Positions 48,128-60,275 of a stretch of DNA of 64,000 bases are shown here, piece after piece; positions within the stretch are counted from its first letter, which is position 1; every line of letters starts with the position of its first letter. A model generated the notes under the pieces. It did not search any database. It saw nothing but the letters and a program-made list of their open reading frames with translations, and was not told the DNA's origin. The DNA lies in contig NC_092576.1 in the NCBI RefSeq assembly GCF_037975245.1, forward strand, positions 24,076,111-24,140,110, read 5' to 3'. This stretch comes from Apostichopus japonicus. Its lineage: Eukaryota > Echinodermata > Holothuroidea > Aspidochirotida > Stichopodidae. The position numbers and the translations under genes were made by a program.

Positions 48128-48502
48128 AATGGGGACAAGGTATGTACACATATACAAAATTTCTAAGTTCTAATCATGTAATATCATTTACTACTAGACC
48201 TGATACTTGCAAAAGTATAAACATTGCGTAGTCACCATTATATTTTTGATGTGATAATTTTAAATCTGTTGTAAGCAGCGTTTAAATTCTCTACTAGTAT
48301 ATACCCAATGCGAAAAAGTTAGTCGCACGAATACCATTTATCAGACGGATAAATTTATTATTCAATACAGTAACTAATGATGTAATTGATCTGATGTTTC
48401 AGTAATTAAAATATAATTATTTTATTTCTTGCAGTAGTCGAAGATTGGTGTGTAGACGCATATCAAAAGGCAGTTTCAAATTCCTGGAAAACAAAGTTTT
48501 AA
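48104..48502 (+). CDS. Candidate terminal exons of the NACHT receptor
   Basis: Exon 48104-48139 (acceptor TCCATTTTAG, donor GTATGT) entered in phase 0 stops at TGA 48125-48127. Entered in phase 1 it joins exon 48435-48502 to read [20 protein letters not shown] followed by [13 protein letters not shown] and TAA. The second product looks more protein-like but needs a phase the upstream exon does not supply. AATAAA follows at 48876-48881. Confidence 0.4.
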
Positions 48503-48539
48503 ACTTAAAAAATTTAAACGAGTTATGGTCTTTGAATGT

Positions 48540-48662
<123 letters not shown>

Positions 48663-51600
48663 ACCTATATTTGACCTAGTGTTCGTACATAAACACTTTA
48701 TTGATATGTGTTACTAACGTCTGTCTTACAGACTGTGCGATCTCCCTAATACTACCTCAAGGCTGACAATTTGGTTCAGTTCAAGGTACACACGCTAACA
48801 AAGTGTGTATACATATTCATACACAACGGTGCAATTGAAATATGAAAGAGTCAACTGACATGATAGTTCAAACATAATAAAAACTGATAAAGAACATAAT
48901 AAACACAAGTTTTAACAAGTATCTATAAAGGGGCAATCCAAATTACCCAATTGAAGTTTAAGTCGTTGACATGGTTTCGTTTCTTTCAATGTAGACGATT
49001 GTATTGAAGTGGTTTGGGCTGTACGCCAACAAAAAATGTAATATTAATATTAAGTAAGTAAAATAATTATTAATTATTTAATTAGTTAATTAAAAATAGT
49101 TAATAATAAGTATGTTATTAAATTAACTTATTACTTCCAAATTTTATTCAAAATAGATATCTTCAATGTGTGATAATTATGTGAGGTTAAATAGTGTAGT
49201 CCATAACTTGAACATTAAATTGTGAAACTTGCGTAGAGAGAAGGTTGGATCTGACTGCTTGAGTAGGTATCTTTCACTGGTGTAACACCTGTCAATGACT
49301 AGTAAAAATGTGAGAGAAAGTACATCAATTCAATTTGCTAAACTCTAGTTAAAATTAATAATTAAAGTTTTAATTTTCAAACATCGAGTCTGAGTTACTC
49401 TTACTGACCCGTTATTACCTTTTTTGTATTCCATTTTATTTATTATAGTTTTCGTCCTTATGAGTTACTTTTAAGCTTAATTCGTTGTAACAAAAATAGG
49501 CATGGTGAATAACTACATTCATACATCATTCGTAGAGACCGTCACTTTATTGATGAATTTGTAATGAATTTGTATGAAAGCGATACTTATCTTGCAGTAA
49601 TTTCTTTTGAATCAGTTGTGATTGAATGGATATACACTGGTGAATAGCAGTTCAGTGACTCCGAAAACACTCAAGCCTAATTTCAAAGTCCAAGCTAAGC
49701 ATCTTGATTGAACTTTGGTTTATTGATCAGTGGTGAATGATATTCAATTGCTAGAGGTGCGTTTCATTTACTCCTACTGATATGATGTTTACCTTCAACG
49801 CAAAATTGCGCGTGACTTGGCGTTGTGCCAGGGACAAACAATATCTTCATTTTGTATTCAAATATTAGACAACTATTCAAGCAAAACAATCATAGAAACT
49901 GAGACATTTATTCAGTATATGCGTCACAGGAATGAAGAAAAAATAGTCTCTTCATATTATCATAGTTACTCTGATGATACATAAACATAAATATGGACTG
50001 TATTTGTTTTATTCTGGATAACAGCTTCTGAGTTCATTTACTAGTTTGACTAATTAAGTAGTCTCTCTTACATTTACAGGTTTGTAAACACTACATGAGT
50101 AGACTATCATCTCTTTGTTTGAATTGAACATAATACTAATCACATATGTAAAATATAATGCTGACAGAAATTCGTTAATTATACTGTTTAATGACACATG
50201 GTGACTTGATATTTATTTCTTGTAGCTACTAACAAGCTAGTACCAGATAACATATGCTGGAACTCACTGCCAACATTACCTTTTACTAGTTATATAACAT
50301 AAACTTCCTCTGGTAGGTATCAAATGACTACTACGACGATTCTGAGTACTGCAATATGTTTAAGTTTACTTCATTAGTACAGTGTATGTATTTTTGCATA
50401 TGTGTCATTTTCAGACGTCATTGATCATCCGATTACACATACTTTGATTTAAACGGCAGGGTCTATGATATCATAAAAACAATACGGGTCATATTCGATT
50501 GTTTCTTTCAAAGATGAGATCATTTTCACTAAGATATTTACTACAAAGCACTAGCAAATACCTAAATACACACTTATGAGTTGATTGTAAATTTAGGCCT
50601 CAGCTACATTGTGTGGGTATTAAAGAAATAATTTCACTGTAGGTCATTATGTAAAGATTTCATTCTGGGAATTAAACAATACTTTGAGAGTATCAATTGA
50701 AAAGAACGTTACGTAAACTCACTGACGTGTTTTACTTTCGTTTAGCCTTTTGTATATAAGTGAGGCTTTGACTGGGTCCCTATCCAATAAGTTCAAGTCA
50801 TAGGTCATCAGATGGGGGCTATTCTACCGTGATTAACAATTTCAGTATACAATGTTTGGACAAAATATAACGAAACAAAATCATCAACGAAGGTAAACTT
50901 TAAAAACAGTGTATGGAGGATATATTTGCATCATCCTAGTAAGCTTACTATTTGACCCGACTATGGCGTGATACGCAAAATACACCCGTTGGAAGTGTGT
51001 CAAATAGTCTCCCAATTTGGTTCGTAAATGTGGAGGAAAATGTATCGTAACTTTGCAAGAAAGGTCAAAGGTTTGAATGTTAATAATATTGCGGTGTTGC
51101 TTATATCAGTTAAAGTGTATGTTTGGTTTCTGAGGGTCCCATCTTGATAATTGAGAAGACCCCAGCTAATTTATTGAATCCTTTATTGTTATATGACCTA
51201 TATTTCTATAAAAGCTGAATTTCCTGACGCAGTCCACTCATCACTGCCCGACCTGGCGTACTTCAACTGCACCAAGAGTGATTTTGCTTGTACATATATT
51301 GCCATAATCCTCATCTTAGTTTTACCAGCATACTTGAAATGTAGATGTTAATAAGTAGATAATGCATTGCAGAAGTTACAATTATATAACATCATATTGT
51401 AATAGGAAAACGCTAGAAATTCAAAGTAAAGCATGGAAATTCGTTGACTGCAATGACCTTTATAGTATACTACGAGACTAATACAGGACTAGGTCAGTAT
51501 TTATATTTAATCTTGAAATAGGGTTATTTATCAAATAAATGACAAGTGCAGCGCGGCAAATTGAAGAAATATTGTGTACCGTTGCCTTCCTTTTTGTGCT

Positions 51601-52028
51601 TTTAACTTAACATGATCTGCACCAAAAGCGTTATGACCAAAACGTCGCTGCAACAATCATCTCCGCACCCCAAACCCCCACACCCAACCAAACGCCAAGC
51701 TCTACAGAAGTACGGACAGCCCTCTCGCCGATGAACATGTCTCGACAAATGGTGGAAATGCGCTTCAATGTTAAGCCACAAGTCACTATTCATCACTGCA
51801 ATAACCAGCACCTACGGATGGACCTCCTGTAACGCCACACGCGCTCCTCGTTGTTCCTATGCTCTCCTATATATTTGCCTCAACGGTTTTTTTATACATA
51901 TATTAAGACTTGACCGTTAATCTCACTTTGTTTTACTTTATTTCATGATTGTCTGGAAAGCCTTTGATTTACCAGTTGAGTGCGAAGTCTTGATATCTGG
52001 AAAAACATAAATCAATTAAAGAACAATA

Positions 52029-52150
52029 CTACTACTACTACTAATAATAATAGAAGTCGTGCTTCCACTACTACTATTACTAATATCGTTATTATCACTT
52101 CTTATACTACCAATGCTACTACCACTAAACATATTAAAACTAATGCTACT
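52029..52150. repeat. Trinucleotide-rich tract (ACT/AAT)
   Basis: Runs of ACT, AAT and related triplets over about 120 bp give a Thr/Asn-rich frame. This is low-complexity DNA rather than a gene. Confidence 0.65.
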
Positions 52151-52354
52151 ATTTTTATTTGTACTTTGATATTACTTATTATACTGTTGATAAAAACAAA
52201 ATTAGTCAATCGCATGTATCTAAGTACAATGTAGCAAATTGAAGTTTACTTATACAGTTTTTTTTACATCCTCTTTTCGCTTTGTATTTACTTCCAACGA
52301 ACTAAAGGAGAAAGTATTATCTTCGTTTGCTTAGTAAAAACTTTTCAATGTTTG

Positions 52355-52360
52355 TTTATT
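52355..52360 (-). terminator. Likely polyadenylation signal of the SH2-death-domain gene
   Basis: AATAAA on the minus strand, 66 bp after the TAA at 52428-52426. Confidence 0.5.
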
Positions 52361-52425
52361 GTAATCTTGAAATGAAAACAGACCGAAACAGTTTCCAGAT
52401 GTTTTATGACCGAAGCTCCATCTGG

Positions 52426-53211
52426 TTATTCGTGAAATTGGTCTACTTTTATCGTATTACACAGATCTTCTAATAGGAATGCGATTTCTTCTAGTTCGAG
52501 CTTCAGGAGAGCCTCAACAAGAACCTATAAATTGCAGAAAAAAAAAACTTACACATAGCATTTGAAAAGTTAATACATTACTAATTTTCATATTGAAACT
52601 AAATACTCGCACTTTGATACAACAGGCTATCAAACCGTTGTGTTGTCTCTCAATTCAACTGTTTAAATTCATTCTATGTATTTGATGGCTTTCGTTTTCG
52701 AAACACAAAAAACATTTTTTTTTCTCTAGACACGTAATAGATCAATTGTTCTTAGAAATATTACAAAGCGAATGGTAATCAATGACTTTAAGTACACTAA
52801 ACTTCTTTTTCAACCGCTGTAATTATATTTGCGTGTATTGCTCTTTTAGTGAAGAAGTAGGAGGTATGAATTGTATGGACGTAAGCAAGTAGAATCTTTA
52901 TACGTGTACCATCAGTGTGCAAACAAATATTTGCAAGAATCATTCAAACTATCAAAGATCAAGTGATTCTAGTGCAATGTACAGTTTAAAAAAAAAATAA
53001 TAATTTAACCTACTGTCACGGTTGCTTCGTTCGCCATTCTCTGATGCCATGCAGCAAGGAGTGCAATATTTTTCTCTTGAATGTCGTTGGTACGCTCTTG
53101 GATTCGACGTCTAGTATTTACAGGCACTTTTAATAGTTTTCCAAAGTCATCCCACTTTTCCTCTACGAGATGATCAGCTACATCTGTCTGTAAATCTTCG
53201 GTAACTTGTAT
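52426..53211 (-). CDS. Adaptor death domain (two exons)
   Basis: Exon 53211-53014 reads DLQTDVADHLVEEKWDDFGK, then LLKVPVNTRRRIQ and NIALLAAWHQRMANEATVT. Exon 52524-52426 adds VLVEALLKLELEEIAFLLED and a short tail before TAA. This is the full six-helix death-domain pattern, with the conserved Trp of helix 2 (EKWDDFGKLL), 'LLxxWxxR..EATV' and 'LxxAL.KL.L..IA..L'. Donor GTAGGT, acceptor AATTTATAG. Death domains pair with other death domains to build caspase- or NF-kB-activating complexes. Confidence 0.78.
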
Positions 53212-53938
53212 CTGTGGGTTCGTAGAACGGTTCGTAGAAGTGCTTGCCATTTAAGAGATATATAGATCTAGTAAGAACCGTGTATTGCCTCGCTCTGGAT
53301 ATTTCGCAAACACTTTCATACAAACATTTTAAGAGTGAATACATATCACATTGATTTATAAATGCATATCAAACTAAATTATATATCGTCAATTAAATGG
53401 TTTGTTTTCATTTAGGCTAAAATAAACGCATACTTTAAATTGTACTGGTTTATAAACCGTTAGAACCAGACTGAAGCCTGAATAATATACTTACGTGTCC
53501 ATTTATTCTCAAGTAATTTAGTGCCACCGATTTACTTTCGTCAATTGCCTGTTAAGAAAAATAGTAATGCATTAATAAACTATGCGACAGGCGAAATGAA
53601 TGAATTATAACAGCTGCATATTGTTCAATTTAAGATTTATTTTACTTTATATAAAGCAACTTAACATATGAAAATTTATGACTACAGACATCTGCATGCA
53701 AAATATAGCCAAGTAATGTTTCTATCATTTCATGATACTATGCTCAGATAGTTTTGAAACTATGGTTTTGACTGTACCTGTAATTCCCTTCAAAGTAAAC
53801 AAAAATTCCTACAAAAAAGGCACTTTCGATTACGTTCTAATTCCTTTTTTTACAAGCAACGCCACACAAACCACTCTTATAACATCTCAGATCGATAAAT
53901 CACAAATTGAAAATAAACTTGTACTACTTTTTACTTCG

Positions 53939-53992
<54 letters not shown>

Positions 53993-56900
53993 TATTAGTT
54001 TTTCTTAACAACCGAATAGTTCTATCGAACGCATAAGAATCAATGCTTACAAGTTGATACTTGATCTTACCAGGCTCCGAATGTTAATGTACCCCTCGTC
54101 TGGCACCTCGTATTCATTCGCATCTACATTCTCATTAGAATCAGAACCCTGTTGACAACCAAACAATAACAGGTACCATTTGTCCATGATACATTATACA
54201 TTAAAATAGGTAGAAAACCTAATCTATATTGAGCAGTGCTGTAACTAACCTGTCTTGTAATTTGTTTGACAATTCTGATCGATTATCAATACAGTTATCA
54301 ATAATTCCTATATACTTGTTCTCGTGTTGTTGCGTATGTATCTATTCCTCAAATTTAATTTCATACTTTCATTATTGGTATGGGTGTGTGTCACTTTCGA
54401 AATACCTATCATAAAGTTCTCTTCAACAGAGATATGTAATTTATTAAGATCAATGGAAAGAGTTATTCGATGAAAAAAAATCACTATACCACATCTTCAT
54501 ATTCTTCGTCATCAGATGGCAATTGTGTTGGTTGGCATATATCTTCTTGACCGGGCTGTGAAGACGCAAACAAAGTTATTAACAGCCTTTGTAAATTACA
54601 GACTGTAGGAATATAACAATGAATTTAGACCAACTTTTGTGGATGAGTATTCCTTGGAAAAATATATGGTATTTTGGGATAAATGGTCGATCCTTCCTCA
54701 TAAGGCCGCATGTCAATATGTGTGTAGGTGAAAGCAAACCATCCTTTTTCGACAATGATTTCTTACAATAATGGACAATATCGTTCTAACTAGAGAAAGG
54801 CTACTCTGTCATTCCATGGAAACAGCTCCATGCCTGTAAGCGTATAGTAGGTGTAGCATACACGTTGTGCAAGGAGAAAACACAATTCGTGTTCTCGGTT
54901 GACTGTCATAAGAATAAAAACTTCTGGTTAAGCACTGTGATTTGCTGGAAGTGCGCATCATTCCAACTGCTGCCGCCTACGGATGCTCATGATTGACATG
55001 TGTACATGCAAAATCGATTGTGCGTATGTGTTCTGTCAAACGGACATGTTATACCCAACAGTTTCAAGACTAATTGTTAGTTACCTGACCTAGCGATACT
55101 CGATAACGTGGGTAAAGTACAATGGGCACAACTTCTTCTAAAACTTAGTCCGGCAAGGGAAACACGATGACTTTGTTGAGAGTTGAGACCCATTAACTAA
55201 TTCTACGTGATCTTTGTCAAAGTTCATGGACCCAAACTACAAGCTTGTACATACCGTACAACGAGAGTAATTCACAAGGACCAAACAAATATGCTGACCT
55301 TTCAGCCACTGCAACGCCAATGTTGGAAACGAAATGTGTGGCTTACAAGCATGCGCGAATATAAAGTCGTTGGTGTCCAATGTATCAACTCAGGAAATGC
55401 AGCAGGTGTGCAAACAGCTGGTTTGACGAGTAATGTCATGAATAATGTATCTAAAGAACTCAATAACGATACATTTCTCTACTTTAGTAGAATATAAGAG
55501 GTAGTAAACATGATTATGGTATTTTCTTACTAGTGGAACGTATACGTCTGCACTTGATTGTCCAGTGGATTCGTCTGCAGTAGTAACCTGTCAAATAAAA
55601 TAGAATTGCTTCACACGTTTTTATTGAAAGGATCTTTTAGTGGCTAAACATGATCAATTGGCTAAGTTGTCGCTAAATTCCGCCATCTTCAGGTTCAAAC
55701 CACCTCCTCATAACATTTGATATCGTCGAATTATACTGTTAGGATGTTTATTGAAAAAATATTCAGGGCAGTAGCCTTTGTGGAATCTTTAGGAAGCATT
55801 TGTAGAACATAGAGAAACATAATGTACCGTCCGAATGTTACATTGTGCCGCTTTTTGGTTGATGTATGTATATACCAGGGCCATTTAATTCATTTTCGCC
55901 GGCGGGCTAGGGCGTAGCAAGAAAATGTTTGCCAAGCTATGCCTCACAGATTGCCAGAAATGTCACTTTTCAGGCCGTGTAAGTTGCGTCTATGCATTCT
56001 TTATTTTGAGATCTCATGTTTTAGAAATTTACAACCCCGCCTCTAAATAAGTATATTAGAAGAAAAAGAAAGAAGGGTAAATCACTTTGTACGAGAAACA
56101 AAAATCGACTTTATGTTAGGTTATAACCTATTCTTTATCCATTGCTTTTCACAGGTAATTAAGGATATAAAAAAGCTTAAGTATTTTGATGGTAGCCGTA
56201 GCATATATCAGGCGCGTATCCAGGATTTTCTAACCCGGGGGGCGCGAATTACTATCTAAGCGGAGCGCCACCATCGGTTGGCGCGCAGCGTACAAGAAAA
56301 TTTCTGGTTTTGAAACCCCCCAGATCACCGGAAATGGTACTTCTCGGCCTTGAAATGACCAACCAGATGTACACTTTTGCCTGAGAACGAAGTATTTCCC
56401 AATAGTTTTTTTTTTCCATCCATAACCTTTTTGAATATTGTCACCAGTCACAAATCATGTTCGACCTCATCGCATGACCTGTGGATCATTGCTTCTGTAG
56501 GTGATTCTACGTCGCGGCCCACAATATCCGTCAGCCCCACTTTTCAAGGTTTCAAGCCCATTATTTGTTCAGAATTTGAAAATTCACATTCTCACTTCAA
56601 AAAATACCCATAATGTCGCACAAAATTTCATCTATGGACAACCAATATAGAAAAACCCCCATCAACCCCTAACAGACCGGTCCAAATTGCATAGCTCCCA
56701 ACTCTTGAGAAGGCAAAAGCTGGTCCATGCCACGAATCGCCGTCCTGGGGGAGGGGTATAAGGGGAGGGGGTGTCCTCCTCCCCTTTTGAATTTTTTGTA
56801 ATCCTGGTGATGCCTACATGTAAAATGGTGGCACTTAGAAAGGCTTTTGACACCCAAAATTTTCTGAGAACTATGCATTTTTGTGTGTGTAACATCAATA

Positions 56901-59900
56901 AATTGAATAGTAGGTGATAATTCATTCTTTCCCGTGGCATGAAAATGTTCGTTGCTCGCCCTAATGAAAAGAAATAGAGGCTAACTTGAGGTTCAAATGA
57001 TGCTGTAAAGGAGGTTTTATACTCTATTATGCTAAATGCTTAAGAAATGATGGTTGCTTAGTCAAAATTTAATGCAATTTTTTTATTTTTTATGTATACT
57101 TGACAATTACAATGTGGGTTTTTCGGAAGCTTTCGCGGGTCAGCGGGTTTGGGTGTTAGAATGCAGGTCCAACCCGCGAATTGCGGGTCAGTTGGGAGCT
57201 CTGAAATTGCACGAGTAGAGGGAAGTGTGATGAAGAATGATGGTCAGAAATTTTCGAAAATTCAGACTCAGTTAATTTATTGGTGTAGAAATATTAAAAC
57301 CTCTTATAACGGCTATTATAAAACTCCGAAACCGGACACTACACACATAGGCGTAAGAGGCGAGGGGTGCAGTCCCTAATTTTCCATGACTAATGTAAAA
57401 TATAGTTTTGACATAATTGGACCTCCATGCTTTTTCTCCATCTGCATAAGACATTTCGTTGTTTACATTATCATCCCGACGGACCGTACGGTACACGATG
57501 GCATGTAATGTAGGCTAACAACCGCTGCTTGCTTATATGATATTGACATCAACATGTTGAACGCGCGCTTCGCGCGCGAACATTTTTGGTTATTTTTTTC
57601 GGGCAAGTCGGACAGTTTTGAGGCTGTTCATCCTGGAACGCCATTTTCATGCTCACTGATATGATGTGATATCTGCTGTTTGCTTTACAAATTCGAACAC
57701 CAGGCGCGTAGCGAGGAATTTGCCAAGGGAGAGGTGATGCCTGTAGGCAAAGTATGTAAGTGTTGCGTCACCATAAGTTAGCGCGAAGCGTACAAGAAAA
57801 GTTTGGCCGAAAATCCCTCCCAGGTCGCTGGAAATGGCACTACCCAGGACCATTTGTTGGCGCAGAGCGTAAAAGCAAATTTTGCCGGAAATGCCTCCCA
57901 GATCGCTGGAAATGACACTTCCCATGCCTTGTAAGTTGCATCTGAGCACTTTCAATTTTGAAATTACTAGCAATATCATAAAAAAAAAATATGCTGAAAG
58001 GGGGGGGGGGCGGTCGCCCCCTTCCCGAAATGCGTAATGTTCCCCGACGACACGGTCGAGTTCGAGACCAGCCACAGTTGGTTTCATAACACAATTCTAC
58101 AATTGTTTAAGGCATATATACACACACACGCGTTATGGTAGACCATATATAGTATATTGATCACGAGTGAGAGAGGGAAAATGGAAACGTCAAAAATTGA
58201 GTTGTCGGTGTAAGGGGTAGGGTGAGGCACACGCCTCTTCCGAAATCCTTGATCCGTCACTAGCTACCCTGTGTATATAATAGGGATCAGCGCTGTAATA
58301 ATGTCACTGTTCCTCTTTCTCTTCCCGGTGTCTTGGCGTTTTTCTTATCTCCCTCCTTTTCTCCCTTTTCTCTCTTTCTTCTTTTTCTTTTCCCTTCCTT
58401 CCTCTCCTCCTTCTCCTCTTTTTTCCCCCTCTTTTTTCTTTTTTCTTCTCTTTTTTTCTCTCCTCTTTTTCTTACCCGGGGGGCGCGCGCCCCCAACGCC
58501 CCCCCTGGATACGCACCTGTATATATATATATATATGTTGAGAAGAAGCCAATCTGGGAATTAAGGTGAAGATTAATCGTCAAGTTTGTGCTATCAATCT
58601 TTGTTTTACATTTCATAAACTGGGGTGGTGGGGAGGGGCAAATTAGCTGAGTGTTTGGTCCGCGTAGGGGACTTGGGGGTTCCCTCAGTTATTAGGTTAA
58701 AAAGGCCCCGGTATATACGTAAAGTGCATATAGTGCCTCAATATACATAGTCAAAACATTAAGCCACTGATATAAGAACTACCAATGACCTAGTTGGCCT
58801 CTGTAAAACACATAGACGTAATATATATATATTTTGAACCGTAGTTTTACATAAGACTGCTACGCTTCTTTTTTGTTTTGTTTTGTTATTCTAACAAAAC
58901 TCGTGCACATCTGTGGAACTGGAAATCTGAGCTGAACCTTGACCCCCCCTTTCCCTCTCTGCAGGCTACAACCCTGATATTTTTAATGTGTATGGCAACA
59001 ACACAGCATATGTTGTAATTATTCAAACTTAATTATTTTCTTTTTTGTAATGCTTTAACATCAAAAGACGAAATTTGTAATTGTAATTGCAATTGCTGTT
59101 ACACAAAAAAAAAAAAAAAAAAAAAATCGCAATTTTGGTACGCTCGTCAGAATTTTTTCAAAAGGTTCATGATGATTTGGTAATAACAGAAAATATGTTT
59201 TGCTGTTATTAAAGGAACATTAACTGGTTCATCTAATATGGAATTACTTTAAAAAAAAAATAAGTATGGAATTTAATTAACAAGAATTACATCCGTCCCA
59301 CCACATCGCCCAACTGGATATGTCACTGTGTCTTGGCAAATCTAAACTTTCCTTTGAATTAGTCCTTTCTTAGCATATTGTAATGACACCTCCTTAGCAT
59401 ATTGTAATAGAACGTTTGACAATTTTTATGCTTACCAAAGAACTACCAAAGAAATATACCCAATACTACGTTTTTCTACATTAATATTACGTAAGTAGAC
59501 ATAGACTCTTACCAAAGGTTCATACTCTTCTTCCTCACAAGTAACGTCTTTTTCTGTTTGATCTTTGTCTTGATGAACAGTAAGTCTGTCTGCCTGTTTA
59601 TAAAAATTGTTAAACTTCTAAAGATTTGACAGCTAATTCCGTGGTGAGACCAATACAAATTTACCGACAAACATCTTAGGCGAAGTCATAAGGGTAAATT
59701 AGACCAATATTATACACAAACATCATTACTTAGTTAATTCGATCGACCGCATTCCCTCTAATAAGTGATTTTTAAATCGCCCCATTTTACGTTGATTTGT
59801 AGCGTTTTATCGTTTCAAAAATCGGTTAAATGTTTGACATAACTGGATACCATTCGCATCTACTTTGTAGTGTAATTTTTTTATAAGAGAAATGAAGCAA

Positions 59901-60194
59901 ATGGTTTAACGTCTCTTAAATGAGACACATCCGGATTTATCGAGATATTTATCGAGACATTAAGAATTAGGCAGCAACATTGAGTTTTAGTGTTTAACTG
60001 ACAATGACATTTTTGTCATATTCAGACACAGACACATTCTAAACTTGTTTTTATACCTTCTTAATTTTCACCCGATACTCAAAGCTAGTACAGTCATTAC
60101 ATATATATATATATTACATATATTACACATTACATATATATATATATTACACATATATTACATATATTACACATATTACATAATTACATATATT

Positions 60195-60275
<81 letters not shown>

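Noticed and set aside
53212-53250. ATG at 53250 as the start of a separate small death-domain protein
   Set aside because: It is possible, but the acceptor at 53212 in phase 0, fitting the phase of all upstream adaptor exons, makes the joined gene the better model. I keep the alternative as a caveat.
58271-58616. Phe/Ser/Leu-rich and Lys/Glu/Arg-rich ORFs on opposite strands
   Set aside because: Both are produced by the polypyrimidine tract at 58309-58477.
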